Numbered from the stretch's first letter, positions 1 through 12,818 are shown. The stretch: 64,000 bases of DNA from Mauremys mutica (GCF_020497125.1 NC_059079.1:52897114-52961113), one strand, 5' to 3'. Program-made: numbers and translations. Notes: generated from the letters alone by a model not told the origin.

Positions 1-1694
1 CATAGAATGAAGACAGCTTGTGAACAAAATGTTAAACCTGCAAACAAATCATTATATTGTACCTCATCTAATGATCTTAAAAGCATAGGTGCTGGAACTA
101 GGGTGTTGGGGGTTCTGCTGTACTCCCAGCTTGAAGTGGTTTCCATCATATGCAAGGTTTACAGTTTGGGTTAACGGCAGCACCCCCGCTATACAAATTG
201 TTCCAGCATCCCTGCTTAAAGTGCTTTCCAAAACATCCATTCTCGCAGTCTTGGCAGGTAGGTAAGTTCTATTTATAGACTAGCAGACTTAGGGACAGAT
301 GTTGGTGGAGTTACTTAAGGCAATGGTGATTATGTGGCAGAGTTCCATATAGAACAATGAATCTCCGATTCACAGTTTCCTTCTTTCAGCATTAGACTAC
401 AGGCCAGGTCATCTGCTTTTCACCAGCTATGGATCTGGGCCCACATTCTCAAATAACTCTAATTCTGTGGGGCAGGGGAGGGAATGGAGGGTCAGATGGC
501 TATTAAGAGGCTAATAATCACACATTCAGTGGAAACATCTTGTTCTAAAAAGCATGTGAAACATTTTAAAATACTGAAAAGAACGTTTTTGTAGGAGAGA
601 AAGGAAGTTGGCAAAACTGTCCCACACTCCTTTCTGGCTATTTTAAAAGATTGCACCAATTTAAATACACTTCTCTTCAGAAAATAAGATCTTATTCCGC
701 ATTGTAGAATTTTAATAGTTTCAGTGAATTATCACTGGATCATCAGCGTTACTGGGAACTTCATTAAACAGCTCTTTCACAATCTGCTTGAGCAATACAT
801 CATCAACAAAATGCTGCAATAGCTGAGAAGAAATTTTACTTTTGCATTCCATATCTTTGCAACATGGTTCTCTATATACTTAATTACTTCCTCTTAACAG
901 CAGCTACTACAAATTGCTTAATTTTTACAGCAAAATTATACAATTATATAAAAAGACTAATCTAAATTTTCCATGCAAACAAACATACATACACTGATTT
1001 TTTTTTATTTGCTGGATGTTTATTGAAAACACTATGCAATGTAACAATTAGTCTGTAACAAAAAAAAAATTAAGTACTACAACTTGTCTTGTTTTCATAA
1101 TCTTAGGGTTCCATTCTCCCCTACAGGTAAATAACCCACAAAGGGGAGGGAAACTCCACCAGTCTGAAACTCAAGGAGTTTTCTTTGAATCCTTTCATCG
1201 GGAGAATAAGCCTGGTTTGCTCTAGGAGGGAAGAAGCTGGGGGGTCTGGCCTATTTAATCTGAGGCTCCTCTGAGATTTAAGGTTCTCAGAAGATCTGCA
1301 GGATACTAGCATCTTCATGCAAGCAGAGGAGTAGTATTTCCAGGGATCTTGCCACCACAATTCGCCCCGCCCCCAGAGCTTTTAAAGCAGTGGCTTCATA
1401 ATATGGAAGGAGAAGCAACACAGGCTAATACAGCCTGATTGCAATCACATGCATTGCTTTCCCTCATTAGTTTGGGTAGTAGGAAGAAGGAAAGAATCCA
1501 GATGAGCCTAGCCTTCTCTCCCTACCCATCGCTTCCCACCTTTATGTAATTGGAATCTTACTTTGCTCCCAGGGTTGGGCTTACATGGGCTGGAAAGAAG
1601 TGGGAAGCATATGTAACCCACATACCTTGTGGGTGTGTTCTGTCCCCCTCTTGTGGCACTGAGACCACTTAGAGATTAATGAGTCTGCTACAGC
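1..1694. other. No gene seen; AT-rich unassigned sequence
   Basis: I see no long reading frame, RNA gene or recognisable repeat here. Short A and T runs occur near 1000-1070. It reads as intronic or intergenic DNA. Confidence 0.5.
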
Positions 1695-1775
1695 CTTAGC
1701 TAAGAGCCATGTGGCTTTTAGCTCATGCATTAAGCTTCAGAGGTCCCAGGTTTGAGCCCACCCGCCAACAACCGG
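1695..1775 (+). repeat. Possible tRNA-like SINE fragment
   Basis: The stretch has a B-box-like block (GGTTTGAGCCC, near 1748) after a TAGCTCA-like block about 30 bases upstream, the spacing of a Pol III promoter in tRNA-derived SINEs. There is no intact tRNA cloverleaf and no clear tail, so this is a tentative call. Confidence 0.3.
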
Positions 1776-3760
1776 GGTCTGTCAGCATTACACATACACA
1801 CAAAATGGTATTCCTCTTTCCATTGGCACAGGCTTTCCTTCCCATTGTCACAGACTGGAGCATGTTTCCTTTTCCAATCTGGTTAATATTGTTACCCATT
1901 CTTCTGACACCAGAGTCTCATTCTGAATACCACTGTGGCCCTGCTGCCAAGCAGTAGTAGCTGTCCAGGGCTTTTTAGGTTGACTTCAGAGCAAAGGAGT
2001 GACTGAGTATACTTTAATTGTAACACGCTTTACCTATACATATATAGCAGTCCTGAAATGAGATGGTCAAACGGCATCCAGGACAATCCTTCTTTCAGGA
2101 ATTTCAACCCATGAGTGTTTCCAAGGGAAATTACCTCAAGAATTTACTCTAATCAGAGCCCAAGACTCTCCTGCTGCTCACACAGCTCCCTTTCACCTGA
2201 TACTGCCGCCACATAAAAGCCTTGCATAACCTAAAACCAACCAACAGCAGACCTAGTAGCTGGGGTCGGTGCCATAGTCAGTCATCGAGAGCCTAAGCCA
2301 AAGGTAAAACCAGAAGGCAGAAACTGGCTACCAGAGGCTAGGGTTGACCTGGGGTCCATAGTCAGGAGCCAGAGCCAAAGGTCAAACCAGAGGTCAGGAA
2401 CTGGAGCAAACAGGGTAAAGAGCAAGGAGGGGGTTCAGGACAGGGGTGAGGCTGGATGCAAGGCTGGAGCATCATGAACAAGGTAACACAGGAGCAGGCA
2501 CAGTGGTGGGCATGAGCACTGTGGAGCCAACAAGCTGCTGCTGCTGCTGGCTGGCTGAAAAGCCAGTCTGCTGGCCTCTGCAGCCAGTCAGGTTACCTGC
2601 TGCAGGCCAGCTATACTTATGTGGCTGCCTCGAGACTAGCTCTGCTGCAGGCCTTGATTCCTGACACAACCCAGCATGTCTTCCCAGTAATCAAATCTTG
2701 CTTGCATGGTAGGAAAAAGATTTTGGAAGACTGCATGTAACAGTGTCACGGATAAAGCCTGCCATAACAATGCTTTCCATCATTAAATTCAGTTCTATTT
2801 AGACTGAGTCTGAAATGTCTGATGGTACCAAATTATTCTAATTTATATCAGAAAATCCTACTCAAGGCTGTAATCTAGTTTACAAACATAAAAATATGCA
2901 AAACTCAGGGATAAAGATCCTTAAAACAATGACCACATCCTTCAACCCACACATTCAAACAAAGTCAAACAAAACAGATGAGTCTTGCAGCATGCTTCAA
3001 AGGTCAACAAATACCGATTTGATGGACCAAGAGTACGAGTTCAAGAATCTCTTGGGAAATGCCTTGCCAGCAGCCCACTGTGAACTAAACTGGGATGTTG
3101 TAGCAACTCTGCTGATTACAATTGTGGAGGTGTCATATGAACAGATAGTTTGTCTCAGACAACCATATCCCAAACCACATAATCCTCTACAGGTAAAGTA
3201 CTCAACAAAAAAAGCAAAGGGTTACATTTTCATAAGCACACTAAGTATATTCTTATAAGAAACCAACATTTATTTTGAGCAAAACTAACATACAGGTGAA
3301 CTGGTCTGGTCTCCAGCTATGAGTTTGTCAGTTCTTAGCTTATACCTGCAGCCTGGGCAAGAGCTGACATCTGGCTTACCAGCATCACAGGTACATTTTG
3401 CAACATGTGCTTATTACATTACAAACACAACAACAATACGCAACAGCAGAAATCTCCCCTACTCACACAGAGCTACTTAACCTCATTTAGCTCTATGGAG
3501 TTCAACAATAAAGTGGAACAAAATGGATGGGACTTTACTCATAGCCCTTTTCATGTAGTCACTTTATTTTCAAAGTCATTTAAGGCAAAAGTTGTCTTTT
3601 CACCAGTTACTCACAACAGGCTACCTCAAATAAAATTCTGTCTCCAACATGGTCTTACCAACAAGATCTCAATTTTACTTCTACCTGACCCCTTTGGATC
3701 TAGCCAACATCAGCCTAATCTTGGCAAAAATTTATTCAGTGTATAAAAAAGTACTTCCCT
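1776..3760. other. Unassigned non-coding sequence
   Basis: No gene or clear repeat. A purine-rich, loosely repeated stretch around 2250-2450 (recurring 'ggtcaaaccagaggtcag'-like phrases) may be an old repeat remnant. The short open frames have no recognisable protein features. Confidence 0.45.
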
Positions 3761-3774
3761 TTGGCCCCCTTACC

Positions 3775-3900
3775 ACTGGTTCTACCACTAATTACCTTAG
3801 ATTGCAACTCTCTCAGGGCAAGGATCTCTCTTTTTCCATTTGTACAACACCCAGCACAATAGGGCCACATTCCAATTAGGGTCTTTGAGTACTACCATTG
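3775..3900 (+). repeat. Old amniote SINE-like tail (MIR/CORE type)
   Basis: The text 'gcaactctctcagggcaagg...cacccagcacaatagggcc' matches the 3' part of an ancient amniote repeat that I know from many turtle and bird sequences. It is a degenerate fragment without visible ends. Confidence 0.4.
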
Positions 3901-3929
3901 TATAGATACATATATGTGAGGACATGCCT

Positions 3930-3930
<1 letters not shown>

Positions 3931-3974
<44 letters not shown>
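3931..3974. repeat. (CG)n/(CA)n dinucleotide microsatellite
   Basis: A short alternating tgcgcgcgcg run passes directly into about 17 CA units. It is a plain simple repeat, purine-pyrimidine alternating throughout and so Z-DNA-prone. Confidence 0.95.
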
Positions 3975-3976
<2 letters not shown>

Positions 3977-5689
3977 TAATGATAATATTAACTTCTGGCT
4001 GGATTCCTTTATACAAGGTATGATTTCAAGAGCGCTCAGAGTAGGCCTACATCTATTAAATAAGTCAATTGGACATCAGTTGTTTCCTTCAATGGGAGCA
4101 AAGTTTGGCCAATACTGAGTGCTTTTGAAAATCTCACCCATAATATCCAAAGACCTTCTGGGGACCACAGATACAGGGAATGGTTCTTAATGGGGGTCAT
4201 CAGTCCTCCCAGTTGTATTTAAGTAAATTGAATTATCCTTTTCTCCTTTTGAGAGCTTCTCCAATTTACCACTCTAGTTTGAATTCTGAATTCATTCAGA
4301 AGCACACATTTAACTTACAACTTTTATGTACCAGGACCACAAATACTTCTGTCCTGACCAATAGCTTCCTTGAACTCAGAAGACACTTCCAAGATTTTCA
4401 CATGTAGTTTCTTTATTTCCCCCTCTCACACTGAAATGGGAGAAGAAAGTGTGCAGACACATGGATCCAGAAGCAAAACATTGCCATGGGATAAAGCGTT
4501 TTAACCTAAATTGCTATTATTATTCTGGTAGATATGACAAGAGGCCCTTGGTTGCTCTGAGATCAAACCTGGCTGAACAGCACTACTCTTGCAAGACGTG
4601 CCATGGTATCTTAATGATCACAAGTTGTAAGTGTGATAGATATTACAATCCCATGCAGTATCTTTTGGGGCCACTGTATTAAATTTATGAATAGTTTATG
4701 TATGATTGCAAGTGTTTAATACATCTATTATATAACTACACTATTAAAAAAGAGAAGTAAATATGTTTCCCCCTTTCCCTGCAATTCCTTAAGCAGCTCA
4801 CCTTCCTAGTAACAAAAATGCAATGGCTCTTGACTTACTATACAGTAATTTTTAAAAAATTCCCTTTATGAGTTACACATCTCTAGTATGTGTATCTCTT
4901 TTCCTATATAGAGACCCCACTCACCCAGATCAATTTCTTTGTCCAAATCCCTCTCCTATGTTTTCATCCAGACTGCTTTTTACTTAATGATCCAGGGAAA
5001 GATCTGCATTTTAAGCAGAGAAACGAATTAATTTATTTTTTATTGTTTTAGCAGCTAGACTTTGTACAACACATTAGTAGAATAATGAGATTCCTCCTCC
5101 TATGAAACCGTGGTTTAGTAAAATATGGACTGTTCTTGTAACAGACAAGCTTTCATACCCAATATTTACACAAGAAAAGTGCCAAAAGGAGAATAGGCAC
5201 TTAGAAATTTGGTCATTCTTTTTACTATACTCAGTGGAGGACAACTCTCTAGCCAGCAAGGCAGAATCTTTAGCCAGGTTCTTTGAATATTGACCTGAGC
5301 CTAAATAAGTAATAAGTACTGTATGACGTAGTATGTTAACATTTTAGTGTAACTTTGCTTTAATAAAAAGTTTTAAAAAAAGATAAAAACAAGGTAAAAT
5401 TGGAGAAAGATTATTGAATATTTTTCATCACAAAAAAAGACATAAAATGGCAATTTCTGAATATACATGCTACCATGCAACATTTTATACCAGAAGCTTG
5501 TTGTGAAATACCTTCATATGCAGCTGATTTCTTAGGCCTCAGTCCTGAATTCAGATCCTTGCACTCACATATAGCCCCACTGACTTTGCTAAATTCCCTT
5601 CTTTTTTGCAATTCCCCCAAACACCTATCTTTCTCCACAGACCTTCTATTTTTGAATGTCCTTGTAGGAACCATCAAAGATCCAAAGAA
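3975..5689. other. Unassigned, AT-rich
   Basis: No gene. A piece near 4600-4720 resembles the one near 41930-42010 (both contain 'gcagtatctnntggggnna' followed by 'tatgaat'), so it may be a decayed LTR fragment of the same family. Confidence 0.35.
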
Positions 5690-5694
5690 AGAAG

Positions 5695-5930
5695 AGGGTG
5701 ATCTTGTTGCCAAGGCACTGGACTGAAACCTAGGATACCTAGGTTCAGCTCTGCGCTCTGCCACATACTCCCTGTGTGGCCTTGGGCATGTCAAGTAATT
5801 ATTGTGCCTCAGTTTCCCACCTGTAAAATGTGGATAATGCTTTCTTTTAACCCACACTTTCTTTCTTGTCTATTTATATGGTAAGCTCTTTGGAGCAAGA
5901 ACTGTGTAATCAGAGCTGTAGCCATCATAA
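5695..5930 (+). repeat. MIR-type CORE-SINE
   Basis: The order of phrases is that of MIR: 'actggactgaaacctaggatacctaggttcagctctg' blocks, then 'tgtgtggccttgggca', then 'cctcagtttcccacctgtaaaatg'. The 3' side runs into the 'ggtaagctctttggagcaag' tail. It is diverged, with no target duplication visible, as expected for an ancient SINE. Confidence 0.75.
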
Positions 5931-6880
5931 TGCAAATAACTACTAGACATGGCTATGAAGAAGAATAGCATCTAGAGTCGCACTTACGTTTTATCAATTG
6001 CCCTGGATTCAGAACAAAACTGATCCGCAGCTGGGTTCAGGAAGCCATTCTCCCTAATTGTGTATTATTGAACATTTAGATACATTATAAAGTTTTATGC
6101 CTCTCTGAAGAATCTAGCACAGGTGGCTAGCAGACAGAAGACAGTGGACTGGAAGCCAAATCTTGGGCCAAGTCACACTATACATTTTGAACACAGGGCC
6201 CTATTGACATCAATTAAGACAGCAGCTTAGAAACTGATGATAAAATAATGCCATGTATCCACCTTCCATAATTTGTCTCATTGAACTCAGTGGGACTATT
6301 CATGTGAGAAGGGTGAGCAGAGCTTGGCATCCACATATTTTTAGTGTGTTGCAGTACTTAAGGCAAGGATTTTCGAAGGTGCCTCAAGGAGTTAGACACA
6401 CAAATCCCACTGAATTCACCTTAATTCCCTTTGAAAGTTCCAGCCTGCTAATAATGTTGCAGGGGTGGCACACTTTTGCTATGATATTGTGTCAATGACC
6501 CTGTGCACAATGTACAAGGCTTTTTCCACTATTCTTTATCATGACAAAAATAATCACTTGATCAGAAGTCATTGTTCCTAAGACATAATCCAGGAACTCT
6601 GTTCTATCTAATAAACCACACACAAAAATTTGTCATAGTTACACAATCCATGGTTTAATATTGCACACTTAGTCACTATAAACAGTTATTTTTCAGGAAT
6701 GAAATGCTACCATTACTACATGTATTGTGCTTTCCCACTACAAAATATTGATCATTGTTTGCATTCATTAATCCTACATTACAATGCTAAATGCTTTATT
6801 TTTGATCTCACAGTGCTTAGTATTACATTAATCATTCATCCGTTTTCACCACTATCAGCATAAGAGAAGAATATATATAC
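5931..6880. other. Unassigned, AT-rich
   Basis: No reading frame with protein character and no recognised repeat; scattered short homopolymers only. Confidence 0.45.
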
Positions 6881-7702
6881 ATGGGTGGCAAGTTTGTAAA
6901 AATTTTGGTGGTGCCCAGAACCCGCCCCCCAACTCCGCCCCCCCAAACTCCGCCCCCACCTGCCTAAGGCTCTGGGAGGGGGCTCGACGGGGGAGGCCTG
7001 GGGTGCAGATCCTGGGCTGGGGATTAGGGTGCAGGAGAGGTGCAGGGTGCAAGCTTTGGGATGGAGTTTGGGTGCTGAGTGCAGGCTCTGGGCTGGGGCA
7101 GGGGGTGGGTGTGCAGGAGGGGGTGAAGGGTGCAGGCTTTGGGACGGAGTTTGGGGTTGGGAAGGGGTGTGTGGGAAGGGGGAGGGAGTTTGGGGATAGG
7201 AGGGAGTGCAGGGTGAAGGCTGTGGGGCTGAGGATGAGGGGTTCATGATGCAGGAGGGGGCTAAGGGCTAGGGAAGAGAGTTGGGCTGTGGGGTGAGGGC
7301 TGTGGATGAGGGGTTCATGATGTGGGGGGGCTCAGGGCTAGGGAAGAGGATTGGGCTGTGGGGTGAGGGCTGTGGGGCTGGGGATGAGGGGTTCATGCTG
7401 CGGGGGGGGCTCAGGGCTGGGGTTGAGGATTAGGGTGCGGGGGGATGAGCGGTTCATGATGCGGGGGTGCTCAGGGCTGGGGCTGAGGATTAGGGTGCGG
7501 GGGGATGAGGGCTCTGGCTGGGGGATGAAGGGTTCATGATGCAGGAGGGGGCTCAGGGCTAGGGCAGAGGTTTGGGGTGTGGGGTGAGGGTTGTGGGGCT
7601 GGGGATGAGGGGTTCATGCTGCGGGGGGGCTCAGGGCTGGGGCTGAGGATTAGGGTGCGGGGGGGCTGAGGGCTCTGGCTGGGGCTGAGGGTTTGGGGCG
7701 TT
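6881..7702 (+). repeat. G-rich minisatellite-like tandem repeat
   Basis: From about 7200 to 7690 a unit of roughly 90 bases recurs about five times, each with 'gggctcagggctagggaagagg', 'gtggggctggggatgagggg' and 'ttcatgatgcgggggg' blocks. The region is strongly G-rich on this strand, with many runs of three or more G. The long frames across it are low-complexity shadows and are not called as genes. It abuts the GC-rich MITE to the right and may be part of the same composite repeat. Confidence 0.8.
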
Positions 7703-8047
7703 CAGGGGCGGCTCTACGAATTCCACCGCCCCAAGCAGGGCGGCGCGCCGTGCCGCTCGCGCTGCCGGGCGCCGGTCCCGCGCCTCCACGGGACCTCCCG
7801 CAGATGTGCCGCTGGTCCCGCGCCTACGGTGGAGCTTCCGCAGGCGTGCCTGCGGGAGGTCCACATGAGCCGCGGGACCAGCGCACCCGCCGCAGTCATG
7901 CCTGCGGGAGGTCTGGTCGTCCCGTGGCTCCGTTGGACCTCCCGCAGGCATGACTGCGGAAGGTCCACTGGACCCGCCTGCCGCCCTCCCGTTAAAATGC
8001 CGCCCCACGTGCACGCTTGGCGCGCTGGGGTCTGGAGCTGGCCCTGG
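7703..8047. mobile_element. GC-rich hAT-type MITE, decayed right end
   Basis: The left end CAGGGGCGGCTCT is the same as that of the better preserved copy at 48474-48735. The interior is a foldback of 'cctcccgcaggc' and its complement 'gcctgcgggagg', alternating with 'ggtcccgcg'-type blocks. The right end is degenerate (GAGCTGGCCCTG). Confidence 0.65.
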
Positions 8048-8404
8048 GGGCGTTGGAGAGGCTCAGGGTAAGGGCAGCCTGCCTTGCCATTAGTGGAGGG
8101 CAGGCACTAGGACCCTGCAGCAGCAGACAGCAGTTCTGCTGGGAGCCCTCCGGCAGCACAGAGCAGGCAGGGATGCGACGCGGCGCGGGGGGGAACACGC
8201 GAGGGGGTGGCAGGCGGGGGCTGAGACCTGCTCCAGGCAGGGTCGCGGCGGCGGGGGGAGACCTGCGGAGCCCGGGGCCCGATCCAGGCAGGGCCTGGGG
8301 AGAGACCCAGCTCCAACTATTGCTGGAGCAGGGCACCCAGCCCTGAATATTCCTGGAGCCCGGGCACCGCACAAATATATAACCTGCTGCCTATGTATAT
8401 ATAT
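8048..8404. other. GC-rich unassigned block
   Basis: CpG-rich sequence following the MITE, ending in an AT-rich tatata run. It could be more of a composite repeat; I see no gene. Confidence 0.4.
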
Positions 8405-8960
8405 TGTGATACAGCATGGCCAGAGGGCAGCAGGAGAGGGTTAGAAGGGAGCCTTGTTCTCTGTAGAGGGAAGAAAGTTCGCTACAGATTAATTAAAGCA
8501 TCTGAAGCCAATTAGAGCACCTGAAGCCAGTCACCTGATAAACCCCCTCTGCTTCTCAATCAGACATGGGGAGCAGTTGGAGCAGAGTGTATTGGTGTTG
8601 GAGCAGAGAACAGTTTGAAGGGAAGCAGAGGAAAGTTTGGAGAAGTGCTGCAGTGGGCCAAGATGACCAAGACCCTAGGTAAAGGGACACCTGGCTTGTG
8701 CAGAGGGAGGGCAGAAAGCCCGCACAAGCGGAAGGGCAGGAGAGGGAAGTAGCCCAGGGGAAGGAATCGCTAGTTCAAGTGGTTTATCGCTATCCCTAGG
8801 GCCCCTGGGCTGGGACCTGGAGTAGAGGGTGGGCCTGGGTCCCTCCCTCTCCACTCCCCTCCTCTAGGACACTAGTGGGGCAGTTAATATCCAAGTTCAG
8901 GGGCAAGAAGTGGCACCTTGAACCCGTGCCCCCCAAGAAGAGAAAGTGTGAGACCATCAT
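8405..8960 (+). repeat. Possible LTR-type repeat
   Basis: Begins TGTGATACAGCATGGCC and has purine-rich, LTR-like composition ('gcagttggagcagagtg' and 'ggaagcagaggaaag' blocks). I recognise the general style from turtle retroelement LTRs but cannot fix the right end or a target duplication. Confidence 0.35.
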
Positions 8961-9199
8961 AGTAGTGCTGGCAATTTGCCACTTTATATATATATTATAT
9001 ATAGTAAAGGTAGAATACTTCCATCCAGCACACTAAATCTATATTTAGGCAGCTAAATAAGTGGCCTGTCTTTCAGAGGTGTGGACAACCCAGAGCTCCC
9101 ACTGAAATCTCTGTACTCTGAAGTCAATGGGGGCACCAGATGCTCAGAATCTTTGAACAATCAGTGTCTAATCTTTATTTAAATGTCTAACTTTGGACC
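8961..9199. other. Unassigned
   Basis: AT-rich stretch with a short tatata run; nothing recognised. Confidence 0.4.
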
Positions 9200-9366
9200 C
9201 ACTTCTGTTGGTGAGAGACAAGCTTTTGGGCTTACACAGAGTTCTTTAGGTATAAGCTCAAAAGCTTCTCTCTCTCACCAACAGAAACTGGTCCACTAAA
9301 AGATGTAACCCCATCCACCTTGTCTGTCTAATGTCCTGGGATGAACACAGCTACAACAGCTACAAA
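9200..9366 (+). repeat. Foldback interspersed repeat (second family)
   Basis: Two arms face each other: 'ctgttggtgagagacaagc' near 9204 and its near-complement 'tctctcaccaacag' near 9270-9283, with an 'agctcaaaagctt' block between. The tail 'aatgtcctgggatgaacac...ctacaac' resembles the 'actaacacggctac' tail of the repeats at 11519, 17371 and 63697, so the families are probably related. Confidence 0.5.
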
Positions 9367-10261
9367 TTATTCTAGTTTGAATCATAACGCTGATGTTGTA
9401 CTTCCTTTCATATTGTTTTAGTGAAAAATTATAAGTATTTTCTCTCTCATGAACACACTGTTCCAAAAACTACCATTGGACATGTTTTCATGTCAGAATC
9501 TTTGATAAGATACAATGGAAGTGTTTCATAAATCACACTACATTATTCAGTTAGTCCTTCACAGCAACTTTGGATAGTGCTCTTCAGTAAAATTAGTGGA
9601 AGGATTCATTCCTAAACTTCAAGATGCAGGGAGATCCTTCCATAATATTTATTTTCATATAAATAACTTTGATCATGAGGCATCCATATATACCCAATTA
9701 ATTGCAGCAGGACAATTTAAAATACAATGGTCTTTATCCTCCATTCACCTCTAGAGTTGTAAATCAAGAGTAACTCCTTTGAAATCAGTGGTGTTATACC
9801 GGTACTAATAGGAAAGTGAAGCCTAATATAATTAGTCAAACAATATTAAAGATAAAAATCAATTATTGTGGCAACATTAAAAAAGGATTGGGAAGGGTCA
9901 TATATAGGGGGAGACAGATTAAAATAGAAATATTGCTGAAAAATATCCTAGACCTGAATTCTGACTAATTTCCACTAGATTTCAATTTGGCCCTCTCTCT
10001 TTGCTTACCCGGGGCTATTTAAACTCTGGAGTGGACAGTGTAGATGATAGACTAGATGATTTCTTCCAATTTATAAAAGTACGCCCATTCAGAGCTCATT
10101 TAATGTTGTATCAAATGCATCAATGACTATCATGGCAACTGTGTTTCTATTTACTACATGATCCAATAAATACAGCAGTCCTGCCTACTACAAAGTTTTT
10201 TATTGCCTCTTTGTATTACATACAACAATCCGCTTTTTAAACTTACTTAGTTCATGAAATC
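9367..10261. other. Unassigned, AT-rich
   Basis: No gene or named repeat seen. Confidence 0.45.
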
Positions 10262-10269
10262 AAAAACAC

Positions 10270-10490
10270 AAGAAATCCTAGTGTTGCGAGTTGCTGGAAG
10301 TGGTGGCCAGTAAGTCCCTTGGCCCGCCCTGCTTCCAGAAGCTCCCATTGGCCCGGAGCAGCGATCCGCGGCCAGTGGGAGCCGCGATTGGCCAGACCTG
10401 CAGACGGGGCAGATAAACACACTGGCCCAGCCCACCGGGGGCTTTCCCTACAGAAGCGGCGACCCCTGTTTGAGAAACCCTGGGCTATTG
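10270..10490. repeat. hAT MITE fragment, GC-rich
   Basis: The text 'cagctcccattggcccggagcagcg'-type blocks and 'accgggggctttccctac' are shared with the MITE at 37455-37745. The right end 'cccctgtttgagaaaccctg' is a hAT-like terminal sequence. The left terminus is not clear. Confidence 0.55.
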
Positions 10491-11518
10491 GGACTCACCA
10501 AGGCTAGCACTTACAAGGCCTAACAATTGAAGGACCCTTTAATGCTTGCCTCCAAGTTGTGATACACCTCCTGCCACTGAGTATCTCGAGAGTTATGTTA
10601 CATCACAGAACCAAGCAGTCAATAAGTACAGTACAAACTGTAGTATCAGGAAGCTGGCACTCTGCAGTTCTTAAAAGTAGTCTTTGAAGCAGGTTTCCTA
10701 CACTTTCTGGGCTATTTTCTCCAGTTTCTGGGCTAAAGCATACTGGCCCTTTTACCTAGCCAGTCATCACTGTGAGGTAGAAAGGGGTCATTTCAATTGT
10801 TGGACACCAAGAAATTTTATTTTAAAAATTACTAAAAATATTGAGTTTAGAGAAACAAGAAATGGGAGGACAGCTCTTATTGTTTCTCTTCTTGCCAACT
10901 CAGGCGTGTGACTCCTACTATTTTAGTCGCAGAGGTTCTTTTACATACCTTAGGGGACACCCTGATTATGACCAAGCTAATTAATCAAAATTATTAACCA
11001 TGGCCAATGTATTAAAGAGAGAGGAAAAGACAACATCAAATACCACAACACAAATGACAGAATGCAAATGATACATAAACCTCCTTCAGACTTTTTTATA
11101 TTTGGGTTAGTTGCTGGCATCTATTTGTTGGCTCCATTGGAGACTGGCTTAGGTGATACCTTCTGCTTTTGAATATGTAGTCTGTTTAATGAATATGCAA
11201 CATTTTAATTGCCTTTGTTCTTCCTTGATGGAAAAATCCCAGTTAGCGTTTTTAAAATTAGTGGTTAACTTTTTCTTTTTATTCAGTCCATTCTCTGGGA
11301 TATTCCTTTAATTTTTATCAAAGTTCAACAGAAAATGAAATTCTGTTTTCAAAAGCCCCAAACGGTCCTGTTTTCTATATCAGTTTTTAGCTCTCAAAAT
11401 AGTCTTAAAATTAAATAGCTCTTAGAAAGCATCTAGCTGAAGGTGTTTATTCTACATGACAATTTTTGGAATGATAACATTCTTGTGTTCCTGATTTGGG
11501 TGAAGGTTTGCTTATGTA
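10491..11518. other. Unassigned, AT-rich
   Basis: Nothing recognised; no credible coding frame. Confidence 0.45.
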
Positions 11519-11653
11519 TTGATGCATCTGACGAAGTGGGTATTCATCCACGAAAGCTCATGCTCCAATACATCTGTTAGTCTATAAGGTGCCACAGGAC
11601 TCTTTGCTGCTTTTACAGATCCAGACTAACACGGCTACCCCTCTGATACTTGA
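11519..11653 (+). repeat. Turtle-type interspersed repeat with hammerhead-like core
   Basis: This is a single-orientation copy of the repeat also seen at 17371-17582 and 63697-63894. It contains CTGACGA at 11528-11534, a GTGGG...CCAC hairpin and CGAAAG at 11551-11556, the box order of a hammerhead ribozyme. It ends with 'aacacggctacccctctgatacttga'-type sequence (split here for length: 'actaacacggctac' then 'ccctctgatact'). Family membership by comparison within the window is firm; the link to Penelope-like retroelements is inference. Confidence 0.75.
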
Positions 11654-12818
11654 CTTCCCAAAACATGAATGTTTTACATGGTTTTATGGCCAAGGAGGTT
11701 ATCTTCTTGATATTTGCTTGTCCTTGGAAAATAGAAACAGAAACCTCCTGGAATTTCTTCGATTAGCTTTAATATTTTGTATTATAACTAGCTAAATATA
11801 TGTATCGTATTTTCAGGGATCCTGGCTATAGCTTCCTTGTAGCTATATATTAATATTCAGTAAAGAGGAAAAAAGTTTGTAATGATTTAGTATTTTTTAA
11901 AAAGTTAATAATTTTATTATTATTTTTGCCATCAATATTGAGGTCTGTCCACCAAATCACACAGCACTCACTGACTTCAATGGGGGTCCATGGGCAGCCC
12001 TGGGCAGAACTCAGATTCCCATTGGGAGTGGATGGAGGGTCAAAAATGCACCTTCTCTGGGAGTTGGGGGGGGAGGGGACTTTCAAAATGGAAAGTTTTG
12101 GTTTTTCATTTCAAAATGACTATTTTGAAATTTTATATAAAATATGGTTGAAATGAAAAGGAACCATTTTCATTGACCCACAAAGACATTTTTTTCAGAA
12201 TTTCATTGCACAAAAACTTTTGAAATATTGGCTTTCATCCCTATTAGAGACCCTTTTATTTTTTAAAAAACCTCAACAATTCTCAAGGGTTCAAAAATCC
12301 ATTTTCCAGTGAGCTCTACCCCCGAATGGTTTATCCTATATTTTCTCCATCCGTTCCCAGACAGGTTCAGATCCCTGGGAGGGACAAGGGCTGTGGGTGC
12401 TCTTCCTCAGTCCCCTGACATTTTTAATCATGGCCAGGGGGGTTCTTTCTGCCCAATATGCCTCCAAACTGAGGCAGGCAAGCCATCTCGCTCACTTTGC
12501 CTTGTTTTATTGGGACAGCGACCATTAGAAGCAACTGCTGTTGCTCTAGCTTTCATCGCCCCTACCGAGTCTGCAGCTTTGTCACCACTAACCTAAAGGT
12601 GGTATCAGTTGATTGTTTTTTGTTGGGTTTCCCTCTCACACGAGTGAGATAACACATGATAGTTACCTCGCTGTCAAATCCTAAGTGGAGACAGGGCATT
12701 TGGTGAGACGAGGTCAGCACTCCCTCCCATCCATGGTTGATCTCACCTAGTTGACCTCACTGTAAAACTCACATTCCTTGTCTCCGCTACATTTTTCCAG
12801 TGGGCTAGCTAACATACA
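11654..12818. other. Unassigned, AT-rich
   Basis: No gene. Around 12060-12200 'tttcaaaatg' and 'ttttgaaatt' blocks alternate, a weakly repetitive A/T stretch. Confidence 0.4.

Noticed and set aside
2896..3258. 120-codon frame
   Set aside because: Composition is not clearly coding, no splice or promoter context and no recognised motif; chance is likely in AT-rich DNA of this length.
3931..3974. CRISPR-like or regulatory array
   Set aside because: It is a plain dinucleotide repeat, and the genome is vertebrate.
6836..7539. Long frames rich in Pro, Gly and Ser on both strands
   Set aside because: They follow the G-rich tandem repeat in every frame and have no domain features.
11519..11653. 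A tRNA gene or tRNA-derived SINE head
   Set aside because: No A and B box pair at proper spacing; the foldback copies and box pattern fit another repeat type better.
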